Assembly: GCF_003028855.1 (NCBI RefSeq)
Contig: NZ_CP028324.1
Location: forward strand, 310,001-374,000
Direction: 5' to 3'
DNA length: 64,000 nt
DNA from: Pseudoduganella armeniaca
GTDB lineage: Bacteria; Pseudomonadota; Gammaproteobacteria; Burkholderiales; Burkholderiaceae_D
Each line of letters opens with the position of its first letter. The stretch's first letter is position 1. This document shows positions 34,346 to 42,888 of the stretch, in pieces. A model generated the notes under the pieces. That model saw nothing but the letters and a program-made list of their open reading frames with translations, was not told the DNA's origin and did not search any database. Made by a program: the position numbers and the translations under genes.

Positions 34346-35347
34346 TCAGCGGTTCATCCGCTTGAGCAATTGGGCGCGCAGCGCCCGCGTGGCATCCGCG
34401 TCCAGTGGACCCAGCACGCGACGCGCCGCGGGCGGTATGTGCGCCGCGGTGTTTTCGTCCGCATCGAACACGTAATGGTCGAACAGCTGGCGCCAGGCGG
34501 CGCGCTGGGCCGGCGGCAGGTCGCGCACCGTCATGATCGCGTGCATCAGCGCTGTCGTCGGCGTGTCCATGTAGCCGGGCGACTGACGCCACCAGTAATT
34601 GACCAGCACATTGAAGCGTTCCAGTGCCTCGACGTGGTGCCACCACATGCTGGGAATGAACAATGCGTCGCCGGGCTCCAGCTCAGCCACTTGGCCGTGC
34701 GGCAGCGCGTCGGCGAAGCGCGGGAAACGTTCGAAGTCGGGCTGGCGGAAGTCGACCAGGCTGATGGCCTGGCCAGCCGGCGTGAAATCGAGGGGACCGA
34801 TGTACAGGTTCGCCAGCTGCTCGGGCGGGAACAAGGTAAAACGGCGCCGTCCGGCCGCGACGCAAGCCAGGTTGTCCGGCAGGTCGTAATGGGCAGCGAT
34901 GCGGGTGCGGTTGCCGATCCAGATGCTGGCCAGCGCGTCGCGCCCTTGCAGGTCGACGTCGTTTTCGGCCCGAAAGCCGGGCAGGCAGGTGTCGATCGTG
35001 GTCGAGCCCACGTAGATGGCGGGCGGGCACTCGTCGTTGCGATGATCCTCCAGCTCGGCCAGCACGCCGTCCAGCCGCACGTTGGCGGGGAAAAAATTGA
35101 AGCCGGACAGGTCGTCGTTATAGAAGAAGCGGCCGTCGATCTCGGGGCGGCCCAGCATCGCGACGACGTTCATGCCCTGGTAGAAGCGGCGCAGGTATGT
35201 CGATGCGGACTGCTGCGACGTGCGCGCCGCGCGCACCAGCGGCCAGTCGGCCACCAGGCCGCGCAGCACCAGCGGCTGCGTCGATTCGAGGATGCGCGGC
35301 GTCAGCTCGCCCGGGCGGACGCCATGCAGTTCAGCGACCGGCAGCAT
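34346..35347 (-). CDS. JmjC / cupin-8 domain protein
   Basis: A 333-residue cupin-8 (JmjC-like) protein. The Fe(II) ligands of a 2-oxoglutarate-dependent oxygenase are visible as His-x-Asp in AAHYDLPDN and a distal His in MWWHHVEALERF. A basic/aromatic block (RRRFTLFPPEQL) can bind the co-substrate. Related proteins hydroxylate proteins or small molecules. The gene overlaps the SapC stop by 17 bp and has no clear Shine-Dalgarno, so it is translationally coupled. Its target is unknown, but the constant linkage to halogenase-like genes suggests a shared modification. Confidence 0.82.
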   Translation of the reverse strand: MLPVAELHGVRPGELTPRILESTQPLVLRGLVADWPLVRAARTSQQSASTYLRRFYQGMNVVAMLGRPEIDGRFFYNDDLSGFNFFPANVRLDGVLAELEDHRNDECPPAIYVGSTTIDTCLPGFRAENDVDLQGRDALASIWIGNRTRIAAHYDLPDNLACVAAGRRRFTLFPPEQLANLYIGPLDFTPAGQAISLVDFRQPDFERFPRFADALPHGQVAELEPGDALFIPSMWWHHVEALERFNVLVNYWWRQSPGYMDTPTTALMHAIMTVRDLPPAQRAAWRQLFDHYVFDADENTAAHIPPAARRVLGPLDADATRALRAQLLKRMNR

Positions 35348-36038
35348 GGGCGCGGTTCTTGCGGCCGATCAGGGCACGGAACTGCGACAGCGAGGCGATG
35401 GCCATGTACACCGCCTGCAGGTAGCCTGCCTGGTGCAAGCGCGCCAGCGCGGCGCCATCCAGCGCGGCCAGGCGTTCCTCATGGATCGTGTAGAAGCCGG
35501 CCAGGCGGTTCTGCGAGCCGTCATCCAGTTCGATGTCGAACGTAAAACCTTCCAGCAGCTCGTGGCGCAGCAGCGCTTCGACAAACCCCGGCAGGCTTTG
35601 CATGCCCTGGTGGATCGTCAGCAGCACGGAGTTGATGCGTTCCAGGTATTCCGTGACGCCACCGTGCGGCAGGAACACCGCTTCGCCGGTGCGGCCCGCG
35701 CGCGGATGGTCCAGGTCCACGTGCACCATCAGTTCCTCGCCCTGGCGGCCGATCAGGAAGGGCTGGCGCTCGATCATCAACGGCACTTCCGGTGCATCCC
35801 AGCCGCCTTCGCCCAGGAACAGGTTTTCGCCCTGCTGGAAGCCGAACAGCGCGACCGGTTCGAACGACGTGCCGTCGTCCGTCTTGCGGAACACGATCGG
35901 GTAGTAGGCCTGCAGCGTACGGAATTCGGCCGGGAACGTGGTGGCGAACATCACGTTGTCGCCCAGCGCGGCGCTGCGCTCGGTGGCGATGTGCAGGTCC
36001 TTGTGCTGGACGTTATTGAGCAGTACGGGATTGGGCAT
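35331..36038 (-). CDS. SapC-family protein
   Basis: A 235-residue cytoplasmic-looking protein of the SapC family, named after an S-layer transport-associated protein of Campylobacter; its function is not established. Blocks such as YYPIVFRKTDDGTSFEPVAL, GFQQGENLFLGEGGWD and LLRHELLEGFTFDIELDDG are family-typical. There is no signal peptide. The ATG at 36038 begins 15 bp after the second halogenase stop, in one operon. Confidence 0.83.
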   Translation of the reverse strand: MPNPVLLNNVQHKDLHIATERSAALGDNVMFATTFPAEFRTLQAYYPIVFRKTDDGTSFEPVALFGFQQGENLFLGEGGWDAPEVPLMIERQPFLIGRQGEELMVHVDLDHPRAGRTGEAVFLPHGGVTEYLERINSVLLTIHQGMQSLPGFVEALLRHELLEGFTFDIELDDGSQNRLAGFYTIHEERLAALDGAALARLHQAGYLQAVYMAIASLSQFRALIGRKNRAHAAGR

Positions 36039-36053
36039 GGTGTCTCGTGTGTT

Positions 36054-37580
36054 TTAGATTTTTTGCAGGCCATGGCGGCGGATATGGTCGATCAGCGCGC
36101 GATTGGACGGCAGCGCGCCCAGCATGCGGCGCGTCAGGTCCGCCGCTTCGCGGTAGTACTGCGCCGCGACCGTGGGGTCGGCGCGGCGCGTGCCGCCGGG
36201 TTCCGGGGTAAAGCCCATCCCGTACAGCACGTATTGCCAGCTGGCGGACGGGAACACTTCCTCGATGCGGTGGAAATCCAGCCGCGACGGCGGCCGGTGG
36301 CGCCACAGCGCGAGCAGTTCGCGCAGGCGCGGCGGTACCGAGCGTTCGTCGCGGTGGTCGTCCCAGTAGGCGCCGGGCCGGCGGCTCAGCACATAGTGCA
36401 GCTTGAGGAACTCGATGACGCGCTCCCAGCGATAGGTAAACGCGTCGTTGAAGCGGCGCGCGACGATGTCTATCGACGCGCGCGTGGCGGGCAGGTCGTC
36501 GCTGACAAGCGCGGCCGACAATTCGACCAGGGCCAGGGCGGAAGCCTCCAGCGGCTCGATGAAGCCGGCGGAAAGGCCGATCGCCACGCAGTTGCGATGC
36601 CAGAATTCGCGCCGGTAGCCCGGCTGAAACGTCAGCTTGCGCGGGCTTGCGTCGGCACCGAGGTAGGCGCACAGGTCCGCTGCCGCTTCGTCGTCGCTGG
36701 TGTGCGCGCTGGAATAGACGTGGCCGATGCCACGCCGGGTCGGCAGGCCGATGTCCCAGATCCAGCCGGCGCGCTGCGCGGTGGACGTGGTCTGCGACGC
36801 AATTGGGCTGTCCTCGCCGGGGTAAGGAATCTGCACGGCCAGCGCGCTGTCGTTGAACAGCACGTGGCGCTGGTCCACCAGGCCGATGCCGTAGTGCTGC
36901 CCCAGCAGTAGCGACTGCATCCCCGTGCAGTCGATGAACAGGTCGCCGGCCAGCGCGCCATGTGCGCGCGTCTGCAAGGCGGCGATGTCGCCGTTTTCGT
37001 GCGACGCGATGCCGGTTACGTGATCCGGCACGTAATGCACGCCCAGGCGCTCCAGGCAATGCTTGCGCAGGAAGATGCCGAACTTGCCGGCATCGAGGTG
37101 GTAGCCGTAGTTCGCCACGGCGGCGAATTCCGGTGTCGTCGCCTGCTTCGGCGCGCGGCCCTGCGCGCACAGGTGCGGCTGGAAGCTGACCAGGTCCGCG
37201 AACGGCACGTGGGCGAACTCGCGCTGCCACGGCCCCACCAGGTCCGTCTCGCCATAGCCCTGCGGCAGCACGAACGGGTGGAAGTAATAGTCGGCGCCAT
37301 CGCTGCCGCGCCAGCCGTCGAAGCGCGAGCCCTGCTTGAAGGCGGCGTCACACTCGCGGAAGAAGGCCGTCTCGGAGACGCCGATGCGCGCCAGCGTGTC
37401 GCGCATCGTCGGCCACGTGCCTTCGCCCACGCCGATCGGCGCGACGTCGGGCGATTCGATCAGCGTCACCCGCAAGCCATCCGGCGCGTGGGCGCGGTGG
37501 TCGGCGGCGATGACACCGGCCGTCAGCCAGCCGGCGGAGCCGCCGCCAACGATGACGATGTGCCGGATCGGATGGGACAT
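36054..37580 (-). CDS. Tryptophan-halogenase-like flavoprotein 2
   Basis: A 508-residue flavin-dependent halogenase-like protein. GGGSAGWLTAGV at ~12-23 binds FAD. The active-site Lys is kept in DAAFKQGSRFDGW, and the Glu in IEPLEASALALV. The usual WxWxIP motif is altered: GWIWDIGLPT has Ile-Gly where Ile-Pro is expected. It may thus differ in substrate or halide handling from the other paralogue. It heads the halogenase-SapC-JmjC-halogenase run and lies 154 bp downstream of the TonB receptor, with a palindromic element between. Confidence 0.83.
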   Translation of the reverse strand: MSHPIRHIVIVGGGSAGWLTAGVIAADHRAHAPDGLRVTLIESPDVAPIGVGEGTWPTMRDTLARIGVSETAFFRECDAAFKQGSRFDGWRGSDGADYYFHPFVLPQGYGETDLVGPWQREFAHVPFADLVSFQPHLCAQGRAPKQATTPEFAAVANYGYHLDAGKFGIFLRKHCLERLGVHYVPDHVTGIASHENGDIAALQTRAHGALAGDLFIDCTGMQSLLLGQHYGIGLVDQRHVLFNDSALAVQIPYPGEDSPIASQTTSTAQRAGWIWDIGLPTRRGIGHVYSSAHTSDDEAAADLCAYLGADASPRKLTFQPGYRREFWHRNCVAIGLSAGFIEPLEASALALVELSAALVSDDLPATRASIDIVARRFNDAFTYRWERVIEFLKLHYVLSRRPGAYWDDHRDERSVPPRLRELLALWRHRPPSRLDFHRIEEVFPSASWQYVLYGMGFTPEPGGTRRADPTVAAQYYREAADLTRRMLGALPSNRALIDHIRRHGLQKI

Positions 37581-37654
37581 ACGCAGTTCCCTGACGTGGA
37601 GTTATCGAAAAGTTTAACCGAAAAACTAATTCGCGGACGAGAAAATAAACCCCC

Positions 37655-37723
37655 GGGGACAGGCACCTGTCTCAGGGCCGTCACGGCCCTGAGACAGGTC
37701 GGTACGCCGCGCGGCCTGTCCCC
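37655..37723. repeat. Palindromic element, GGGGACAGGCACC subfamily, copy 3 (interrupted)
   Basis: Left arm 37655-37680 (26 nt), 3-nt loop, right arm split: 37684-37699 pairs, then 14 nt (37700-37713, CGGTACGCCGCGCG) interrupt it, then 37714-37723 complete the arm. The rest is perfectly complementary. It lies inside the receptor-halogenase operon, 12 bp after the receptor stop. Confidence 0.85.
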
Positions 37724-37734
37724 TCGGGTCCAAC

Positions 37735-40710
37735 TCAGAACTTGTAGCGCAGCCCCACCATATAGCGCGGTCCCGTCTGCGTCGCGTCCACCAGCATGCT
37801 CTGCGTGCGGCCATGCTGGCGCGTCGTCTCATCGGTGAGATTGATGCCCTCGAACTGCAACGTCAACTTCGGCGTGACGGCATAGCTGACGCTCAGGTCG
37901 AACTGGCCATAGCTTTCCGTGTACTTCGGGTTCGGCCCGGCCGCATCGAACGTCGAGGCCAGGAACTTGTCGCGCCAGTTGTAGGCCGCGCGCACCGTCC
38001 ACTGCGCGTTCTCGAAGATGCCGATCACGTTGGCCGAGTCGGACAAGCCGACCAAGGCGAACTGCTCGCCGATGCCGGCGTTGTTGTAGCCCAGGCCCGA
38101 ATCGACGTACGTATAGTTGGCCGAGATGCCGAAGCCGCTGTCGCCGAACATGTGCTGCACGTTGACCTCCAGCCCCTTCAGGTCGGCCTTCTTCTGGTTC
38201 GAGAACGTGGTGATGCGGAACTTCGCCGCCGGATCGTTCGGCTGGCCGACGATCGTGCCAGTCGCGTTGCCGGACGGGTCGTCGGCACCGCGCGTCACCC
38301 CTTGCGCGCCGGCGTGGTTGCGCAGGATGTAGTTGCGAATGCAGGTGGTGTCGGCGTTGCCGCAGCCATTGGCCAGCGCCTCGTTCCAGAACGTGCCGCC
38401 GACTGGCGTGTGCAGGTCCGCCAACGTCACGTCCAGCTTCGACTGGCCCGCATAGTTCTCCAGGTTCTTCTTGAAGAAGCCCAGCGCGAAGAAGTTCTGC
38501 TTGCCGTAGTACCACTCGTACGACAGGTCCAGGTTCTTCGACTTGACCGGCTTCAGGGCCGGGTTGCCCTGCGAGCCGGTGCCGCCGTCGAGGCGCGACA
38601 GGTTGTCCAGCACCACGCCGCCGGCGATCTGGTCGTAGCGCGGCCGGCCGATCGTATGGCCGTACGACAGGCGCAGCTTCATGTCCTGGCGCAGTTCCAG
38701 GTCGGAGTCGAGGCTGGGCAGCAGGTTATGGTATTTGCCGCTCAAGGTAGTGAAGCTGGGCGCGCCGAACTGCACCGGCAGCTCGTTCTGCGACACCCAG
38801 CTGATCGACACCGGGGTCGGCACCAGCGCGGTCGAGACGACTTCCGTCTTCTCGTAGCGCAGGCCCAGCGCCGTGCGCAGCGGCAGCCTGGTATCCCAGT
38901 CGGTATTGAACTGCAGGTACAGGCTCTTCGACTTTTCTTCCGTGCGCTGGTCGGTGTCCCAGTGGTCCTTGACGGAGTACAGGTCCGGCCGGCCGGATGC
39001 CTTGATCGCCAGGTCGCGCACCTCGCCGAAGTTGAAGGTGTAGAAGTTGTTGAACAGGTTTGGGTTGCCGCTGCCGCTGATCTGGTCGAAGTACTGGCGC
39101 ACCGTTTCGGCGTGCCATACGCTGCTCGGGTAGTCGGCCGGGCTGGTCGCGCCGCCCCAGGTGTCGCGCTGCATCGTCGAGAAGGCGGAGCGGTTGTCGA
39201 CCTTCGTTGCAGACAGACCGAAATTCAGTTCCGACGCTTCCAGCAGCTTCAGGCGCCCCTTGAACTGCGCCTGCGAGATCTCGCCTTTCATGTAGCCGTT
39301 GCGGAAGGCCGATCCCGTCACCTGCTGCGGCGCGCGGGTGAAGTCGGCACCCTGGATCGACAGCACCGGGAAGTCCTGGCTGAAGTCCGCCGTCGTGTCG
39401 CCACGGCTGAAGGACGACGTGCCCAGCACGTTGTCCGAACCCCACGGGCTGTCCGCCATCGATTCGGCGGTGGAGCGGTGCGCGTCCAATTCCAGTTTCA
39501 GCTTGCTGTTGACCTTCCAGGCCGCGTTGAAGCCCAGCGACTTGTTCTCGCTCTTCGTGGCGAAATCGGCCCCGCCCATGGCGATGTCGCTGTTGGCCGG
39601 GCTGATGATCTCCGTGTACACCAGCGGGCCGGCGGCGGGGCCGTTGGTCCAGCTGCTGGCCGATGGGCCGAAGTTGAACCAGGCCGACAAGTCCTGCCGG
39701 CGCGTCTGGATCTTGTTTTCCGAATACGTGTAATCGAGCGTGGTGGTCAGGTCCTTGCGCGGCGCGAACTGGAACGTCAGCTGGCCGTTGGTGCGCTGGC
39801 GCTGCACGCCGGAGAAGGCGTAGTTCAGGTTCTGCGGCACCGAGTAGACGTCGGTCGGACCGGGGCGGTCGGTGATGCGTTCCGAGCCGGGCGTGCCGGG
39901 CTGTGGGATCGTGCCCCAGTTGTTCTCGTCGCCGCGGAACGGGCCCTTCCAGCCACTGGAGACGGACGCCGTGTTGTAGCCCAGGTTGCGCTCCTGGTAG
40001 CTGGCGCTCACCGCGATGCCGAACATATTGTCGTTCCAGGTATTGCTGTAGATGCCAGAGAGCTCCGGCGTCACCTTGTCGCCCGACTTGACGTCGCCCG
40101 GCAGGTTGGTCGACGACTTGTCGTACACGCCTTTCACCCCCACGCTGGCCTGGAAACCGGGGCGGTCGAGCGGGCGTGCCGTCATCACGTTCAAGGTGGC
40201 GCCGATGCCGCCGGTCGGCGTATCGGCCCGGCTGGTTTTATACACCTGGATCTGGGAAATCGCCTCGGAGGCGAGGTTGGCGAAGTCGAACGCGCGGCCA
40301 TTCAGGTCGCCCAGGTTCGAGGTCGGCATCTGGCGCCCGTTCAGCAGCACCATATTGAAGTCCGGCCCCACGCCGCGCACGGTCACTTTCGAGCCTTCGC
40401 CGATCGAACGATCGATCGACACGCCGGAGATGCGCTGCAGCGATTCGGCCAGGTTCGTGTCCGGGAACTTGCCGATGTCTTCGGCCACGATGCCATCGAC
40501 GACGCCGTCCGCATTGCGCTTCAGGTTCAGCGAGGACTGCATGCTGGCGCGCAGGCCCGTCACGACGACGGACTGCAACGGTGCCTCGCCGGACGCGCCG
40601 CTGGTGGTGACGGCCTCCGCGCCGGCCACCTGCTGCGCCAGCGCCGGCCATGCACAGGCGCTGGCCACGGCCAGCGCGATCAATTTCTGTTTTGCCTTGG
40701 GATGATGCAT
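37735..40710 (-). CDS. TonB-dependent receptor, Xanthomonas/Caulobacter carbohydrate type
   Basis: A 991-residue outer-membrane receptor. It has a signal peptide (LIALAVASACAWPALA), a plug domain (~45-170; SVVVTGLRASMQSSLNLKRN, FPDTNLAESLQRISGV, LLNGRQMPTS), and a 22-strand barrel ending in the aromatic residue F (YMVGLRYKF). The DGVVDGIVAEDIGKFPD block marks the subfamily found in glycan-use loci of Xanthomonas and Caulobacter. It probably takes up an oligosaccharide released by the GH16 enzyme. A perfect LacI-type palindrome lies 84 bp upstream of the start. Confidence 0.92.
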   Translation of the reverse strand: MHHPKAKQKLIALAVASACAWPALAQQVAGAEAVTTSGASGEAPLQSVVVTGLRASMQSSLNLKRNADGVVDGIVAEDIGKFPDTNLAESLQRISGVSIDRSIGEGSKVTVRGVGPDFNMVLLNGRQMPTSNLGDLNGRAFDFANLASEAISQIQVYKTSRADTPTGGIGATLNVMTARPLDRPGFQASVGVKGVYDKSSTNLPGDVKSGDKVTPELSGIYSNTWNDNMFGIAVSASYQERNLGYNTASVSSGWKGPFRGDENNWGTIPQPGTPGSERITDRPGPTDVYSVPQNLNYAFSGVQRQRTNGQLTFQFAPRKDLTTTLDYTYSENKIQTRRQDLSAWFNFGPSASSWTNGPAAGPLVYTEIISPANSDIAMGGADFATKSENKSLGFNAAWKVNSKLKLELDAHRSTAESMADSPWGSDNVLGTSSFSRGDTTADFSQDFPVLSIQGADFTRAPQQVTGSAFRNGYMKGEISQAQFKGRLKLLEASELNFGLSATKVDNRSAFSTMQRDTWGGATSPADYPSSVWHAETVRQYFDQISGSGNPNLFNNFYTFNFGEVRDLAIKASGRPDLYSVKDHWDTDQRTEEKSKSLYLQFNTDWDTRLPLRTALGLRYEKTEVVSTALVPTPVSISWVSQNELPVQFGAPSFTTLSGKYHNLLPSLDSDLELRQDMKLRLSYGHTIGRPRYDQIAGGVVLDNLSRLDGGTGSQGNPALKPVKSKNLDLSYEWYYGKQNFFALGFFKKNLENYAGQSKLDVTLADLHTPVGGTFWNEALANGCGNADTTCIRNYILRNHAGAQGVTRGADDPSGNATGTIVGQPNDPAAKFRITTFSNQKKADLKGLEVNVQHMFGDSGFGISANYTYVDSGLGYNNAGIGEQFALVGLSDSANVIGIFENAQWTVRAAYNWRDKFLASTFDAAGPNPKYTESYGQFDLSVSYAVTPKLTLQFEGINLTDETTRQHGRTQSMLVDATQTGPRYMVGLRYKF

Positions 40711-40793
40711 TTCGTCTCCTCTGTTCTTATCGATATCGCCTGCCTGCAGGTTCTGCCTGCGCTGTATTGCCTCCCTTGCCTCCCTTTCCGCGC

Positions 40794-40811
40794 TATGGAA
40801 ACGTTTCCATA
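40794..40811. promoter_or_regulatory. LacI-type operator before the TonB receptor
   Basis: TATGGAAACGTTTCCATA is a perfect 18-bp palindrome with the central CG pair typical of LacI/GalR operators. It lies 84 bp upstream of the receptor ATG and downstream of the GH16 gene. A near-copy precedes the GH16 gene, and a LacI regulator is encoded nearby. Confidence 0.8.
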
Positions 40812-40874
40812 AACAGTCGTCAAATCTTAGGTAGCCTGCTGAAAAATGTCAACGCAATACTGGTATTGCCGCGA

Positions 40875-41684
40875 TCAGGGCTGGTAGACCCGGACGTGAT
40901 CGATTTCGAACCGCCACGGCAGGCTGGCATCGAGCACCGCGCCGCCAAGGTCGCCGCCCACCGCGAGGTTCAGCAGCAGGTATTGCGGGCTGTCGAACGG
41001 CCACTGCGCATAGTCGCCGTTACCCGGGTTGACGCGCTCGGCGTAGTCGCGCCCGTCGACGCCGATGCGGATGCGCTCGCGCGTCCATGTCAGGTGATAG
41101 ATGTGGAACGCATCGCACGCATCGGGCACGGGGATGCGGTCGGTCTTCCCTGTCCCCATCGGCCAGTTGCTGGCGCCCGTGTAGACGCTGCCGAGGATTT
41201 CGCCGGGGCGATTGCCCACGTGTTCCATGATGTCGATCTCGCCGTCGGCGGGCCATGCGCCTTTCGTCCCCCGCATCCAGATCGCCGGCCAGCTGCCGCG
41301 GCCGCACGGCAGTTTCGCGCGCACCTCGACATAGCCATACGTCCAGCTGGCCTTGCCGCGTGTGAGCAGCCGCGCCGACGTGTAGCGTTGGCCGCCGTAG
41401 TCCGGCTGCGTCGGCAGTACCTCGCGCCGCGCCGTGATGACCAGGTGCCCGCCCGTCACGTGGCTGTTCTCGAGCCGCGCCCGCGCGTAGTACTGCAACT
41501 CGTTGTTGTGCCAGCCGGCCCGGTTGCGCTCCGTGTCGTAGTCCCAGCGGCCCGGGTCGGGCAGGCCATCGACGTCGAACTCGTCGGCCCACACCAGGCG
41601 CCAGCCAGCCGGCGGCGCGGCCAGCGCCGGCAGCGCCAGCGTGGACGCCACCAGGATCGAAAGCAGTCGGCCGGCTGAAGTCAT
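40875..41684 (-). CDS. Secreted GH16 beta-glucanase (laminarinase-like)
   Basis: A 269-residue enzyme with a signal peptide (LLSILVASTLALPALAAP) and a GH16 jelly-roll domain. The catalytic motif GEIDIMEHVG (Glu-x-Asp-x-x-Glu) is intact, with the Trp-rich blocks WRLVWADEFDVDG and GSWPAIWMRG around the cleft. The motif layout fits beta-1,3- or beta-1,3-1,4-glucanases such as laminarinase. It probably cuts a glucan into fragments for the TonB receptor. A LacI-type operator lies 27 bp before its start. Confidence 0.92.
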   Translation of the reverse strand: MTSAGRLLSILVASTLALPALAAPPAGWRLVWADEFDVDGLPDPGRWDYDTERNRAGWHNNELQYYARARLENSHVTGGHLVITARREVLPTQPDYGGQRYTSARLLTRGKASWTYGYVEVRAKLPCGRGSWPAIWMRGTKGAWPADGEIDIMEHVGNRPGEILGSVYTGASNWPMGTGKTDRIPVPDACDAFHIYHLTWTRERIRIGVDGRDYAERVNPGNGDYAQWPFDSPQYLLLNLAVGGDLGGAVLDASLPWRFEIDHVRVYQP

Positions 41685-41710
41685 CGATTTTCCTTGTAGA
41701 TGTCCAGCTC

Positions 41711-41726
41711 ATGGTAACGTTTCCAT
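41711..41726. promoter_or_regulatory. LacI-type operator before the GH16 gene
   Basis: ATGGTAACGTTTCCAT matches the receptor-upstream palindrome except for one base (T for A). It starts 27 bp upstream of the GH16 ATG and 141 bp upstream of the divergent lacI-type gene, so it could serve one or both. Confidence 0.75.
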
Positions 41727-41866
41727 TTTGACGACGCAACCGCGCGTTGCGTGTTTTAGACAAACAAACAACAGTTCTGTGCGCGGCGCAGCCGACGTTG
41801 ACCGCGGTGTCTGGCCGTGCGGCGTGACGGCCGCTATGCTCAGGCCTGGGAACGAAGAGAGCACAC

Positions 41867-42877
41867 ATGGCAACCATCAAGGACGTCGCCCGGCTGGCGG
41901 GCGTGGGACTCGGCACCGCATCGCGGGCCATCAACGGCAGCGGGCCGGTATCGCCCGCAACGCTGGAAAAGGTACAAAAGGCGATCCAGGCGCTGGACTT
42001 CCGGCCGTCGCATGCGGCGCGGGCGCTGCTGTCCGGCTCCAGCAAGATGATCGGCGTGTACATCCCGGCGCTGTCCGGCACCTTCTACACGCCGATCCTG
42101 CAGATCATCGACACGGAGCTGCGCGCCGCCGGCCTACACATGGTGGTGGCGTTCGGCGTCGGCCTGGGCGACGATCGCCGCCAGGCCATCGAGGGCATCG
42201 AGTTCCTGGTCGAGCGGGGCTGCGACGGCCTGATCGTCATGACCAGCGCGCTGGGCGAGGACGACATCGCCGCGCTGGGCTCGCGCGTCGCACGCCTGGT
42301 CGCGCTGAACCACCCGTTCGCGACGATGCCGGATCAGTGTTTCACCGTCGACCACGAACTGGGCGGCCGCCTGGCCGCGCGCACGCTGCTGGAACACGGC
42401 CACCGGCGCATCGCCGTGATCGCCGGGCCGCAGGCGTTGCCGGACAACGTGGCTCGCATCGACGGCTTCAAGGCCGAACTGGCGGCGCACGGCATCGACC
42501 CAGCCGGCGTGTGGCTGCAATGGAGCGACTTCTCGCCGGCCGGCGGCTGGGAATGCGCACGCGCCCTGGTCGCCGCCGGCCGCCCGTGCACCGCCCTGTT
42601 CTGCGCCAACGACGAAATGGCCGTGGGCGCGCTGTCGTACTTCCAGGAGGCCGGTATCCGGGTGCCGCAGGATCTGTCGGTGCTGGGTTACGACGACACG
42701 CCCAGCGCCGAATACGCGGCGCCGCGGCTATCGTCGGTGCGCATGCCGTGGCGGCAGATGACCCTCAACGGCATCAATGCGCTGCTGAACCTTTGCTATG
42801 ACCTGGGGCGGCCGGTGCAGCGGGAGTTTCCCGTTACCGTGACGTTGCGGGCGTCGGTGGCACGACTGGCCGACTGA
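41867..42877 (+). CDS. LacI-family transcription regulator
   Basis: A 336-residue LacI/GalR regulator. The N-terminal helix-turn-helix reads TIKDVARLAGVGLGTASRAI (~3-22), followed by the hinge helix near residues 48-56 (PSHAARALL). The remainder is a periplasmic-binding-like sensor for sugars (MIGVYIPALSG; ALFCANDEMAVGAL). The ATG at 41867 follows GAAGAGAGCACAC. It is divergent from the GH16 gene. Two near-identical operators in front of GH16 and the receptor make it the likely controller of the locus, probably as a repressor released by a glucan-derived oligosaccharide. Confidence 0.9.
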   Translation: MATIKDVARLAGVGLGTASRAINGSGPVSPATLEKVQKAIQALDFRPSHAARALLSGSSKMIGVYIPALSGTFYTPILQIIDTELRAAGLHMVVAFGVGLGDDRRQAIEGIEFLVERGCDGLIVMTSALGEDDIAALGSRVARLVALNHPFATMPDQCFTVDHELGGRLAARTLLEHGHRRIAVIAGPQALPDNVARIDGFKAELAAHGIDPAGVWLQWSDFSPAGGWECARALVAAGRPCTALFCANDEMAVGALSYFQEAGIRVPQDLSVLGYDDTPSAEYAAPRLSSVRMPWRQMTLNGINALLNLCYDLGRPVQREFPVTVTLRASVARLAD

Positions 42878-42888
42878 CTGGAGAATCC

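Noticed and set aside
32821..37580. Natural-product gene cluster around the two halogenases
   Set aside because: No polyketide, peptide synthetase, terpene or tryptophan-dimerising gene is nearby; the neighbours are glycan-uptake genes.
37813..40812. A 999-codon open frame on the plus strand, antisense to the TonB receptor
   Set aside because: It is a shadow frame in GC-rich DNA. The protein is Arg/Val/Gln-rich without recognisable domains, while the minus strand codes for a complete receptor with signal peptide, plug and terminal Phe.
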